Assembly (NCBI GenBank): GCA_000934385.1 | Contig: KN880481.1 | Span: 62,001 to 126,000 of the forward strand | Length of the DNA: 64,000 bases | Reading direction: 5' to 3' | Origin: Cylindrobasidium torrendii FP15055 ss-10 | Lineage: Eukaryota; Basidiomycota; Agaricomycetes; Agaricales; Physalacriaceae | In this document: one piece after another, positions 1-10,302 of the stretch | Layout of the letters: each line of letters begins with the position of its first letter | How positions within the stretch are numbered: position 1 is the first letter of the stretch | Notes under the pieces: model-generated | Seen by the model: only the letters and a program-made list of their open reading frames with translations | Databases searched by the model: none | What the model was told of the DNA's origin: nothing | Made by a program: the position numbers and the translations under genes

Positions 1-541
1 GTGCGCAAGAAGCTAAATCAATCGAGACCAGAAAGTTCAAGTTGAAGTCCAAGGGAAAGAAGGAAAGCTGCGCTCGTGGTATAGGTTCCGCGACGCGTGA
101 CGTCATTTTCCCACGCATGCATTGATCGCGTCTTCAATGCCACCGTTCGTTTCCTCTCCGCATAAGTACTTACTGGCGCATCAGAGTACTTAGTGCTTGG
201 TAATATATCGGCGCGTCCCAGGCAACAGCTGTCCGTGCATTCCCACAGGCATCAGCTGGGTGCGAGCGTGTGTGATCGGGGCTGCCCTTGGTTGCACTTC
301 CATGACCGGCACTCACTCGATTGACTTGGCTGATTCATGGGCACTACACAGCTTCATTGTGCGCGCTTGCTGGAATCTCGTGTGGCTATTGCCACAACGG
401 CTGCATTCACTGTCAGGCTTCAAGCTTCAGCTCGCTTCGTGATACGACTGCAAATAGTTTATGGGTTACGGAATGCCGCCTCTCCACAAAACGTATGAAT
501 CGGCATTTATCGAACGCTGAAGTGAGTACGCAGCGCGTAGT
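1..541. other. Left-edge intergenic region, no gene seen
   Basis: No reading frame here has convincing protein character or splice-linked exons. The region lies downstream of the AN1-protein gene, whose stop codon is at 542-544 on the minus strand. It may hold the 5' or 3' flank of a gene beyond the left edge. The only ordered signal I noticed is the motif pair at 93-105, listed separately. Confidence 0.5.
93..105. promoter_or_regulatory. Overlapping MluI-box-like and CRE-like motifs
   Basis: ACGCGT (93-98) overlaps by one base the perfect 8-bp palindrome TGACGTCA (98-105). ACGCGT is the core bound by MBF-type cell-cycle factors in fungi, and TGACGTCA is the classical bZIP/CREB site. This is sequence matching only. 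Which gene, if any, they serve is unknown, because the nearest annotated gene (542-1553, minus) points its 3' end at them. Confidence 0.3.
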
Positions 542-1553
542 CTATAGCGTCCTGATTCGAAGCACATCGCCTTCCTCAACTTGCGATGCCAGTGTCGAGC
601 CATTGTCCAATTTGTTTGAATCGACACCTCCCTGATCGACAAATAGCCCTGTTGGCTGGGTGTGCTGTGTAAGCTTGCGATTCAAAAATAAACAGAATAA
701 AGTACACACCGAAGTCATCTTCACTTTCATTGCGGCGGCCAACAAATCTAGGGCCTTTCCCGCCACTGTCGTCTGTGTCCCGCAGCATCAATCATCCATC
801 GCTTTGAAGACAAGACTGTGTCTACCTTCTTGAGCCAAAAGATTCTCTCGTCTTCCCCATCCTCCACTCTTACGCGTACGTGCAAACGAGTAGCTGCAGG
901 GACTGAGGCCGGCTTGTCTTTTGGGTCCGCGGGGACTGCCTTATGTCGCATCTTCATCATTTCGACTTTTTTGACTTGTACAGACTTTGGCGACGTGGAC
1001 GATGATGCTGAAGGAGTCGAGGAGCTCGTGGCTGTCTTAGCGGTCCCAACGCCAAAGTGTTTTGTAAGCAGCGCTCTTGCCTTGGAGTTCTCCCTGGTGT
1101 GTTCGCTGCCGCTGCTGGGCGTACATGCGTGTACATCAGGATAACGATGCCTGTGGTGGCGCTCAATCGTATGATTCGTTTGAGGAAATTATGAGATGTG
1201 GATGCGAGGACCGAAAGACGAAACGGAGAAGAGACAAGTGAATAAAGTACGCACTCTGCACAGAATGCCAACCTGCATCGCGTACACAACGCGTCTTTTT
1301 TGGCTTCTTCAGCCGCAAATGCACCCAAACTTGGCTTTTCACAATGTTCGAGAGAGCATCGATCCAAAGGTTGCGCGCCAGAGGGGGAACTTGTGTTGGA
1401 CGAGACGTGAGTGGGGCACTCATGGGCATCGGGCGTGATGTGATCCCTGCAGAAGTATGCTGTACAAGAGCATCGGATAGGTAGAAAGTCAACTTGGTGG
1501 CAATTGGATTGATTGCACTGCCGTCCGACGTCGAGCATGGCAGAGGTAGCCAT
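542..1553 (-). CDS. AN1-type zinc finger / ubiquitin-like protein, CUZ1-ZFAND1 type
   Basis: Four exons: 1553-1255, 1150-826, 772-710 and 664-542, giving 269 aa. The N-terminus carries two AN1 zinc fingers. The first runs from C13 to the cysteine of HEC, with the signature FCRDH. The second is completed only across intron 1, which restores FCAEHRYPDVHAC; this fixes the splice junction. After a Ser-rich linker comes a C-terminal ubiquitin-like region that begins around FWLKKT-GKALDLL and ends in EEGDVLRIRTL. Two AN1 fingers plus a UBL are the layout of yeast Cuz1 and human ZFAND1. By family knowledge these bind the proteasome and Cdc48/p97 in arsenite and proteotoxic stress; function here is inferred. 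Start chosen: first ATG, immediately before the first finger. Intron 1 is 104 nt, long for this window. Confidence 0.85.
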
Positions 1554-1894
1554 GATGATAATGTGAGAGTAAGTGGTAGAATGCCGCCGCCGGCATCCAT
1601 TGCGTTGATGCCAGCAATTAATGCAGCGTCTTGGAATTTAGATTTCATTCGCCTCGAAGGCTGCCTGTAGGATACATACTAACTTACATACTCACTTTGC
1701 ATAGCAGCCCATTGACCCAGCATAGCGAAGCGAATCTCAACGTCCTGCATCACCACATTTTTCAGCCAGCACCATCGAGGCGATTGCAATGCAACAAGAA
1801 AAGAGACCTTTGAAGAACAGAGAAATACAGACATTAAATACTGGACGTAGATACAAGGAAAAGGAAAAGAAAGTAAACGTTATAAAGGCTGAAG
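1554..1894. other. Intergenic, 5' region of the AN1 gene and 3' region of NOP56
   Basis: 341 bp between two minus-strand genes. It should hold the promoter of the AN1-protein gene and the 3' end of NOP56. I see no TATA box, open frame or repeat of note. Confidence 0.5.
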
Positions 1895-3626
1895 CTATGA
1901 GCTCTTCTCCTTCTTTTTCTTCTCCTTTTTTTCCTTCTTTTCTTTCTTTTCCTTCTTCTCCTTGGGCGCCTCGGCCTCAGCGTCCTAGACATTGTGAGCA
2001 AAGAACAGAACAAACAGCCGGCTAACGTACCACAGCACTCTCCTTGGCCTTAGCCTTGGCCGCCTTCTTTGCCGCCTTCTTCTCCTCCTTGGAAAGCTTC
2101 ACCTTCTTCTGCGCCGGCTCCTCATCCACATCCATATCGTCGCTCTTCCTCTTTTTGTCTTTCTTCTTGGGTGATACCTCAAGAGTCGTCATCTCCTTCA
2201 TAGCCACATCACCATCGTCTTCCTCCTCATCCGCAAGCAGGTCCAGCACCTTCTTCATCGCATCCGCGTTCTTTGATGGCGGAGCGCCAGTCTCGAAGAA
2301 GTTCAGACGCTCCTCAACCTGATCCCGCAGGGCCTCGCCGAACTTGGATGATGGGTTATCCGAATAGCAGTCAATGCGCGAGGCAATCGAGCACTTGTTC
2401 GCCAAGAAACGAGATATCCGGCCCTTGTGCTTGGGACCTGCGCGGCCAATGAAGGAGGAGTGGTAAATGAGACCATACTGAGAGGCCGTTAGCTCACTAG
2501 GATAAAATAGATATAGAAATGATACACACCTTGGGGGTGTTGCCCTTGGTCTTGAGGGCGCGGAAGAGGGCCTTCTCGGCGCCCAGGATTTGGACAGTAG
2601 ACGCGGGGTATTTGCTGAGGTTGGTCAAGCTACCAGCGTGGCTAATGAGCCGTGCACCGACACGGTCACCGAGGAGTGCCGTCAAACTTGGCGCGACGAG
2701 GTTCATCTTTTCAGAGAGGTAGGTGATGAGCGACTTGCGGTACTCGCTAAGAGACACCACGCGGGTCGCGAAGAGATTGATATTCAGCATATCCATATCG
2801 GATAGGGATGCGCCCATAGATCCACGGGCAGCGTCAAGGATATTCTGCGCAACGATGGAATCGTCGCCTATTATAGCCTCGATTTCGGGGAGCTTGTCCT
2901 CAGAGAGGGTATCCTTGTCGCCGATGAACTGAGCAAGCTTGGCGTACTGGTAGTTGTCGGGCACAAGCTTGACGAGCTCTGGGAAATGATAGCCGTACCA
3001 CTCGCGGATGCGCATCGAAAACAGATTGACGTCCTTGTCGAGTTGGTCGAGGAGCGCAATGGCCTGGATGATCATGTTGTCGTGGCGGTTGACGTTGAAT
3101 TTTAGCTTGGCGCGAGAGTATGAGTGACCAAGGCCGAGCTGAGACTTGACAATATCCGTCTCCTGCAGACCCTTCAAGAGCTTGTGTGCGTGCAGACGCA
3201 GGCCGCGAATAACCTCCAGCGCATTTGCGGTTGCGTCGCAAGGGATCTTCACCTCGTCCGAGATAGTGTGGGCGAGGGTGGGGTCAGACACACCCAGAAG
3301 GACGGTCGACTTTTTCGACGGCTTAGATAGGCAGAGCTCCAGAAGGTCCTTCAAGGAGTCGTTGACGAGGCCTACACACTGTCAACATCATGACGCATTC
3401 ATTAGAGCGCCCACGCACCTTCCGATACATCGTTTGCGTTCTCCAAGGCGTGTGCAGCGCTCTTGAAAGGCGAGAACGAGACCAAGGAAACCATCTTCTG
3501 AAACTTGGAGAGGTCATTTATGGACGCTTGTGCGGCCGAAGTTTGGGCCGCAATCTGCTCGGCAAGCTCGACCTTGAAGAGCGCATAGCCGGACGCTGTT
3601 TCCAGCAATGCATGGGTTATGCTCAT
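1895..3626 (-). CDS. NOP56: Nucleolar protein NOP56 (box C/D snoRNP core)
   Basis: Four exons: 3626-3419, 3371-2530, 2477-2031 and 1984-1895, giving 528 aa. It begins [17 protein letters not shown], the NOP5NT start of Nop56. It continues through the coiled-coil/Nop domain, with landmarks [36 protein letters not shown] and [11 protein letters not shown]. It ends in a charged Lys/Glu tail, typical of Nop56/Nop58 proteins. Nop56 pairs with Nop58 on box C/D snoRNAs to guide 2'-O-methylation of rRNA in the nucleolus, together with fibrillarin and Snu13. The choice of Nop56 over Nop58 rests on the N-terminal sequence and the presence of a distinct Nop58 at 13678-15493. The last 90-nt exon encodes almost only K and E. 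Introns are about 46-53 nt, too short to host snoRNAs. A TTAGGG-like motif lies 27 bp upstream of the ATG. Confidence 0.96.
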
Positions 3627-3652
3627 CGTGGCGCAGACGATGAAGAAAAAAG

Positions 3653-3663
3653 TTAGGGTTAGG
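3653..3663. promoter_or_regulatory. TTAGGGTTAGG telobox-like motif upstream of NOP56
   Basis: TTAGGGTTAGG on the plus strand, which reads CCTAACCCTAA toward the gene, lies 27 bp upstream of the NOP56 start codon. TTAGGG-type sites bound by Tbf1-like factors occur upstream of snoRNA and ribosome-biogenesis genes in some yeasts, and teloboxes do so in plants. Regulatory use here is inference. I did not see the motif upstream of NOP58 or GAR1. Confidence 0.4.
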
Positions 3664-3929
3664 TTGGTAAGTGCGATCAGTCCCGGTCCGATTTGGCCGA
3701 GATTACATTTAAACCACACCTCAATTCTCGAGGCGGAGTGTTGCCTTTCGGACTGGGTCAATGGCCTTGACCATGATAGATGTTGGCACACATTCTTGTA
3801 GCATTGGTACCAACCTTAGTTCCCTCGCCGTACACAGACTCTTTAACCTCGCTCGTGTTTCATGAATTCAACCGCTACCTAGTTCTTACTGTCCTTAAAC
3901 CTAAAGTGTATACGTTACATAACGTCCCC

Positions 3930-5784
3930 TCAATATACAATCACTTTGTCAATGTCAGCGGCATAGTCTGTTAACAGAGTCAGTGAACGAATAACTCCAA
4001 AAGTACATCGAACTCTTACTCGTTTGCCCTGAGCTGAACAACAGGGTGTTGGACCCCGCCTTGAGTGTCACTTTGACGGGAACTGAAAGGACTACATGGC
4101 CGCTCCCCGTATCCGGCTGGTCGATAGAGACGCTGCTACCGCCATTCACACTGGAGTGGTTGTCAGATACAAACTTGAACCTTCGCAGCATGAGACACTG
4201 CAAACGCACCTGAGAGTCGTATTACGCCAGGATCCATCGCCATTTGCGTGGTATATGGCAATCCAGTGATCACCTGCAGTGCCCTGTACTGTCAATGAGA
4301 GGGTACCACCATTTCCTACGAAGCAAAACGGCGTGAGTGTGGGTTCTGGTGTCACACGACGGCTTACCAAGGTATCCAACGCCCTTCCCACCAGAGAATC
4401 CAGTATCTGAGAACGATTTCGCACTGCCGCCAATCGTCCCAGCCTCCGCCTCGTACGAAGTCCCATTTACGACGGAGTACGTCCCTATAACCGGTGAGAT
4501 ACTCTATGCTTCGTCTTAGTGACCTGTACGTACCAGCGGAAATATCCAAGTTCCAAACATCCGCCCAAACAATTTGAGGCTTGCCCGAAGACCAAGAAAG
4601 AGGCGTCCAAATGTATCTGCTACTGCCGAGCAGGGATGGACGCCAGCGGTCGCCCATGTATATGCCGTTCGAGCCAAGCGGGAGGTCGAATGTATTCTGG
4701 GAGAAGTATGTCCTGGTGCCAGACGGAGCGATGTCGGCCTCGCTTGACCATGGTCCCGACAGAGAGCTGGCAGTGAAAAACTTGTTTGGGTTTGGTGCCC
4801 AGCCAGTCGTGTGGGATGCAAAGAGGTGGTAGACGCCATTGCGCTTGATAATACCCGGCGATTCGAGAGTTGAGCCTAACAGGGTTAGAATGAGGGGGCG
4901 CTCTTGGAAAGAGACGAACGCACCTGCGATAGTGCTGACAAGGGAGGAGACATTGCGATAGTCGCTGTCCAGCTTCGCGATCTTGAAGTTCTGGTTGTTA
5001 TCCGACGCGTAAAGCACGTAGGCTGTGGCTAAATCAAGGTTCGAATCATCAAGCGGTCGTCTGTATCGAGGGCCAGACCTACCGTCGTCGTCAACGAAGA
5101 TACCCATGTCGCGCGACTGTGCGCCGAGCGGCTGCCAACTCGCCTTGTATGTGAACGGACCGCACGGGGTCTTCGACGTCGCCACGCCAAGTTGCGCTGC
5201 CCCGTAGCTGTAAATCAATATGTTGAGAGCCTGAAGCTAGCAAGGAACGAAAAGAAGCTCACTTGGAAGAGTCTGAATGGAACCACATAACATACTCAGA
5301 GTTCTATCGCTCCAGATGAGCATGGTTAGCGACCTGAGCTTCTGCTAGACGTGCCTTTGTGTTGTAGATAACTAAATCGATGTCAGTCCGTGTGCATACA
5401 ACGTGAAGACACCTTACCTTTCGGACGCTCAACGATGTTGCTCGATGAAATGCTTGTTCCCGACTGCGGCGTCAGTGCGTCGGTCTGCCTGGTCCAGGTC
5501 GCAAGGTCGGTCGACTTGAGACATTGGTGGATGAGCAATGGCGGAATAGCAACGCGGGGATGGCGTACCGAGTAGCATGAAACGGCTCTGAAGGACCCAC
5601 TGTTATGCTCCTTGTCCTCTCCATGCCAGTAATAGGTCGAGCCAACCTTGAGGATGCCACCGCCGTGGGCTTGAATGACTTTGCCCGCAGTATCCGTCCA
5701 TGTCGCGCCGGGGACAATGAGAGCGGCGTGGGAGACTGTAGCGACGAGTGCGAGCGCAACAGCGCTCCGTAGAAGATGCAGCAT
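3930..5784 (-). CDS. GH43 exo-beta-1,3-galactanase with C-terminal CBM35
   Basis: Eleven exons: 5784-5569, 5514-5418, 5371-5355, 5303-5263, 5207-5083, 5028-4924, 4875-4534, 4484-4368, 4315-4210, 4150-4020 and 3967-3930, giving 444 aa. Residues 1-20 are a signal peptide (LVATVSHA), so the product is secreted. The catalytic five-blade domain shows WHGEDKE, VMWFHSDSSNYG, DMGIFVDDDATAYVLYAS, LESPGIIKRNGVYHL and MGDRWRPS, as in fungal GH43 exo-beta-1,3-galactanases. After about residue 330 comes a CBM35: YEAEAGTIGG, GFSGGKGVGYLGNGG, and the closing NYAADIDKVIVY. Such enzymes release galactose from the beta-1,3-galactan backbone of arabinogalactan proteins. Intron 3 (5354-5304) has a GC donor and flanks a 17-nt exon. 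No frameshift seen. The exact substrate is inferred from family. Confidence 0.9.
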
Positions 5785-6486
5785 GATGGCGTTTGGCAAG
5801 AGAAGGCAACCGTCTTGCCGCGTTATATAAGTAGGGAAAACTAATCGGAGAAAAAAGAATCTCATAGTTCCTGTGCACACTACTTACTTAGCGTCACGGG
5901 CACCAGACTTGCTCATGGGGAAGGTCGCGGATGGGCAGTGAGCCCGGTCCAGGTCACAACGTTTGTCGACACGAATGAAATCCTTTTTTGGTGGTGCACT
6001 GCACTAAAGGAAAACTGTTGTCGGTCTTGTTACGTGGCCTTGTTGTCGAAAGACCGACGAAAGACAGAGATGTTGGTAGGTGTCCGTTCCGACAGAACTC
6101 CGCGAAATGGCGAATCAAAATTTGAGTTTACGGATGCCCAATGTCGAACATCAATTTCACTTGAAGTGAATGGGACGGATACAGCGTAAACAAGAGCATG
6201 CCGCTGGAAATGTGACTGAGAGAAGCAGGTTTGCCTACCGGTCCGGAGCGTCGGGTCACTGCACTGTCCGGTAAACATAAATACCTCGAATAATATGCCT
6301 GGACCGGATGCCATGAAGTGTTTATACACCAGTTTCTAGAACAAGTCATTTACGCCTCTGAGCGTGCTGCACAAAAGGGCATACACGCCACGGCGCGCAA
6401 TCTCCCTTCATCAATGACGTCATCAATCCATATCATGGGTCGAAACGAACTCTGCGAGTCGACCACCACTGCAGCTCCCAGAAACC
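5785..6486. promoter_or_regulatory. Divergent intergenic region, galactanase and lipid kinase
   Basis: About 700 bp between the start of the minus-strand galactanase and the plus-strand lipid kinase. A TATATAA element (5824-5830) lies 40 bp upstream of the galactanase ATG, a good position for a TATA box of a regulated secreted enzyme. I saw no gene in the rest. Confidence 0.5.
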
Positions 6487-7776
6487 ATGCCAATCGTAGC
6501 ACTCTATAATCCAGTCTGTGGAGACGGAACGGCCAAGGTCGGTTTGTATCTGGCTTGCCAAATTTGGAGTGCCCATTGTTTCCTCTAGCAAGTGTTCGAG
6601 GACACCGTTCTGCCGCTGCTTGAGAAGGGTGGCATATCCGTTTCCAAAGTGCTTGTAACCGAGCGTGTCGAACATGCTGGGCAACTCTTACATGATCATC
6701 TCGAGAACCTAGAAGGGGAGGCGACTGTCATCCTAGGCTCTGGGGATGGTACTCTGCACGAGATCATCAACTATCTTTCGACCACCGAGTTCAAGGGCTC
6801 AAGGGCTAAGGCTCCCCCTCTTAGCCTACGATTTGCGTTGGTGCCGTGTGGTACCGCCAACGCGCTCTACGCTTCCCTGTACCCGCCCACAGACCCTCCA
6901 GTACCCGAATACAACTTGCAAAGTGTCAAGGCGTTCATTAACAACTCACAAACTATACCACTCACCATTTCGATTACCACGATCTCAAGCGCTCCCTCAG
7001 AGCGCAAGAAACCACAAGGTACTCATATTCCATTCGAGTATTCTTCATCTGCTTATCATCCCAAAGCGCTTGTGTCTGCCGTAGTGACGTCTCTTGCCTT
7101 GCATGCATCGATTCTGCACGACTCGGAGGTTCTGCGGGCAGAATACCCCGGGCTCGAGCGCTATAAAGTCGCTGCCAGCAAGAACGACACTCGCTGGTAC
7201 CACGGACACCTCAAGTTGCTGCCGACGAGCTCAAGCTCAGCGCAGCAATACAACCCAGTGACCAAGCAATTCGAAGAACATGACGACAGCTACGAGGACA
7301 GCCCGGTAGTGGACCTCTACGGCCCGTTCGCCTACTTCGTGTCCACGGTCAATGTGGACCGGCTCGAGCCAGCATTCCGTATCACTCCTTTAGCGAGAGA
7401 ACATCCCACGGAAAAAGGAAGCATGGACGTGGTTATTGTTCGCCCGTTTCGTGCACCGAATATCACGATGGACACAGAGGAGCTCAGGAAGTCGTTCAAG
7501 GACGTCGTGTGGGGTGCTCTTGGGGCCGCGTACCAGAATGGTGGGCATGTTAACCTACGGTATCAGAAGGACGGCACTGTTGGGCTGGACGGGGACGGAA
7601 AATTCGTGGTTGAGTATGTACGGTGCGGTGGATGGGAGTGGGTACCGGACGATGTGGACGAGCGCGCGCATCTGCTGTGCTCGGACGGTGCGATTGCAGA
7701 GATACCCAAAGGTGGCAGGGCTGTTTCCACTGCGGCGACGCCCACAGGAAATGCGGGCTTCAAGGTATTTGTGTGA
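6487..7776 (+). CDS. Diacylglycerol/sphingoid-base kinase family protein
   Basis: Two exons, 6487-6537 and 6589-7776, giving 412 aa. The first exon encodes MPIVALYNPVCGDGTAK, the opening strand of the DAGK catalytic fold (consensus ..NP.SG.G). This supports that start over in-frame alternatives. The nucleotide-binding motif is GSGDGTLHEIIN, a variant of GGDGT with Ser for the second Gly, followed by VPCGTANALY. The C-terminal half has the beta-sandwich typical of ceramide, sphingoid and diacylglycerol kinases, with FAYFVSTVNVDRLEPAFRI and MDVVIVRPF. The likely reaction is ATP-dependent phosphorylation of a lipid hydroxyl group. Whether the substrate is diacylglycerol, ceramide or a long-chain base cannot be told from sequence. 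No signal peptide or obvious transmembrane helix, so probably cytosolic or peripheral. Confidence 0.8.
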
Positions 7777-7991
7777 TTGCCAATTGAAAGAAGGAACGAT
7801 CTACTAGTGTGTCCGAATCTACCGTGTAATTAAATATCTTGTACAAATACACAACTTCATGAGGCTCTAAATATCTATGCCCGGTCAGCTCAAAGTTTGT
7901 TGTTGTGCCCCTGCTGTAGACAGCATTTGGCCTGGTATACTGTAGTAACTAACTTTTTAGTACCCGTTTGGATGATCGTTTACGATCGTCA

Positions 7992-9616
7992 ATGTGTATC
8001 TATGTTTGGCCAGGTGACCGCGTCGCGACGGCCACTTGAGTTCTTTCATTCCAACCACGACCACCAAATCTGTCTCCCCTACATGTACACAGAGCGGGAG
8101 GATTTCCGCAGTATCTAGCCTTCAGCGACCCACATTCTTTCGACAACTATACGAAGCCGGGAACGTCCCTACGCCTGAACAAAGGACTCTCATCACTTCC
8201 CTGCTGTCCGACGCCCGAGGAAATCTTGCTGAAGTAAAGGAACAGCTCCGCGTCAATGTCATCCCAGAGCTACGAACACGACATTTGGTTCTCGCTGCCT
8301 TCATTTTCGAATGCAAGGCTCTCCTACACCCTTTGCGAACACTCCCTTTGGAATTGGTCGGACGCATCTTTGAGATATACTGCGAAACTGAGCGGCAATG
8401 GCCTTTGCTATTGGTCTGTCAGCGCTGGCGCGATATAGCCATCGCCCACTCTGTTCTTTGGACAAAGGTTCGTGTGCCACTGGTACACCGAAGCATGGCT
8501 GCCGGCCTTCAGACCCAACTCGATAGATCTGCCGGCCAGTTGCTCGATGTACACTTCACTCGCGGGGCGCTGCCACCGCGGAGTGCCGACACCATGGACA
8601 TCCTCCTCGCAAGTAAGAGCCGCTGGCGTTCGATCCATTGTGATGCGCTTCCTGCCATGGAATTGAAGGACATGCCTGCGCTCGAGCATCTCGATGTCCG
8701 CATCAACGGTCCCGCAAGCTTGTGCCAAGACATGCAGCTGAAAGCCCCCAACCTGCGTAGCGTCGTGTTTAACACCGATTCTGTCTACGATGACACGACT
8801 GTCCCATGGGCACAACTACAATCTTGCGTCCTAGTGAACAGGGCAATATCGAATGTGCGCCATCTCCGAGACGTACGCATGCTTAATTGCACGAGCATTA
8901 GCGGACACCCAAGTTGGTGGACTACCTTGCCCGATAATGTCCAATTACCTTGTCTAAAGCGACTGGAATTCTCATGCAAGAATTATGAGGAAGTGGCAAA
9001 GTTTCTCTGCGCACCGGCTCTCAAGACGTTGGTCACTGACAGGCCATGCATATTCAAGGCAGCGCCCAGCGTTCAGAGGGTCGGCATTGATGGCGCCATC
9101 GGTATCACTGGTACCAGTAGCGGTCTGCAGTGGCTGCGCTTTTTTGACAGCGTTGTGCCTGCGAAGACGCTTTTTGTGAGCTTGCCTTGTATCAGCGCGT
9201 TGGTTTTTATGGCGACCGAATCGGCACAACGCATATCTCCAGACACAATGCCTGAATTGGACACGCTGCGTGTTCCTTCGGGCGCAGTCTACTCCCATTT
9301 GCGGTCTATTCTGACTGTTGTTTCGCTGCGTACGGGGGTGCTCAAAACTCTGGAGGTGGTGAACAAACGGTCAGATTGGCGAGCGGGTATTCCCCTACGT
9401 TTCGCCACTGAGCTTGAGGAGGGTTGTGAGAAGTACGGCGTGAGGATACGTGGAATGTTAGAGAGCGAGAACGACTTGAGGATGTTGGGTCAGGAAAAGA
9501 TGGTGACAGACGGAGAGCAATGCGACGGGACATGCGAGTTGTTCATAGACAAATATTACAGCCGATCCCGAAAAGGTTGTCCAAGCGATCGTTTTTTTTT
9601 TTTGGGCGAGATGTAG
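7992..9616 (+). CDS. F-box domain protein, Agaricomycete type
   Basis: The main exon, about 8112-9616, is open without introns. An F-box-like segment, LRTLPLELVGRIFEIYCETERQ..LLVCQRWRDIAIAHSVLWTKV, is followed by leucine-rich, weakly repeated sequence. This matches the very large F-box family of mushroom fungi, which by family act as SCF ubiquitin-ligase adaptors. There is no in-frame ATG before the F-box inside this exon. A plausible start is a 22-nt first exon, 7992-8013 (MCIYVWP), with donor GTGACC at 8014 and acceptor at 8111; this gives 508 aa in frame. The start is therefore inferred. The last about 20 codons lie in a sequence that recurs inverted at 10256-10302, so the C-terminus may have been replaced. 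Confidence 0.7.
9556..9605 (+). repeat. Inverted repeat, left arm
   Basis: About 50 bp beginning TTACAGCCGATCCCGAAAAG and ending in a run of 12 T. It recurs as its reverse complement at 10256-10302, where the run has 9 T. The rest matches exactly as far as I can read. It includes the end of the F-box gene. Confidence 0.85.
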
Positions 9617-9941
9617 CAGCATTTTGAACATGGGTCGGAACCTTGCCAGTGGGTCGATATGCAGGCTTCGACATGTATACACGTTTACAGCGAGGTGGTA
9701 TTTATCATTCTAAATGTAGTGATGATGTTCTATTTGAGAGCAAAAGGATCTTCCTGCGTGCCCCATCAACACAGACAAGCTCGTGCCCCGAGCCACTGCC
9801 ACGGCGCATGCTCTCGAATACCGGCGCAGTCAATGGATTGATGGTTCTTGTCCCGTTTGGTAGTGATTTTGCGGAAAGGCTTGCCCATGTTAGCAAGGTT
9901 CTGTTGCAGCGCGCGCTGATCCGGAGATAACATTGATTGGG

Positions 9942-10253
9942 TCAGGTTGGCTTGCCAGACAATTGCCAGAAGCCAGCGAGCTCGTCAATAGACATCTCAA
10001 TTGCCTGCAGACAGAGAAGAGCATCCTGGGGCCAGCAGTGTAGTGGCAATGACCCATACTGGAAGGATACAGATCTCCTGTTGCTGACCACCAACTGACC
10101 ACACTGATCCATGCCCATTGGTCCAAAGAGCCTTATAAACGCGAGATTAATCCCAAGGAATGAGTCTCCGATATATTCTATCCATGTATATACGAGTGCG
10201 GTGCCTACATATAGCTCTGCAGCCAACGCTCTTTTCGACCCCGAACTGGCCAT
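9942..10253 (-). CDS. Possible unrecognised small protein (weak)
   Basis: An open minus-strand frame starts MASSGSKRALAAELYVG and could give 103 aa. It contains a hydrophobic stretch around YIGDSFLGINLAFIRLFGP. Upstream the same frame stays open through the inverted repeat (reading ADPEKVVQAIVFF). That suggests either a real coding exon that was partly duplicated next to the F-box gene or chance. I recognise no family and found no convincing further exons. Confidence 0.18.
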   Translation of the reverse strand: MASSGSKRALAAELYVGTALVYTWIEYIGDSFLGINLAFIRLFGPMGMDQCGQLVVSNRRSVSFQYGSLPLHCWPQDALLCLQAIEMSIDELAGFWQLSGKPT

Positions 10254-10255
10254 CG

Positions 10256-10302
10256 CCAAAAAAAAACGATCGCTTGGACAACCTTTTCGGGATCGGCTGT
10301 AA
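10256..10302 (-). repeat. Inverted repeat, right arm
   Basis: Reverse-complement copy of 9556-9605, with the arms about 650 bp apart. The poly-A/T run differs in length (9 versus 12), the usual place for such copies to drift. I see no terminal inverted repeats of a known transposon or target-site duplication next to the arms. Confidence 0.85.
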
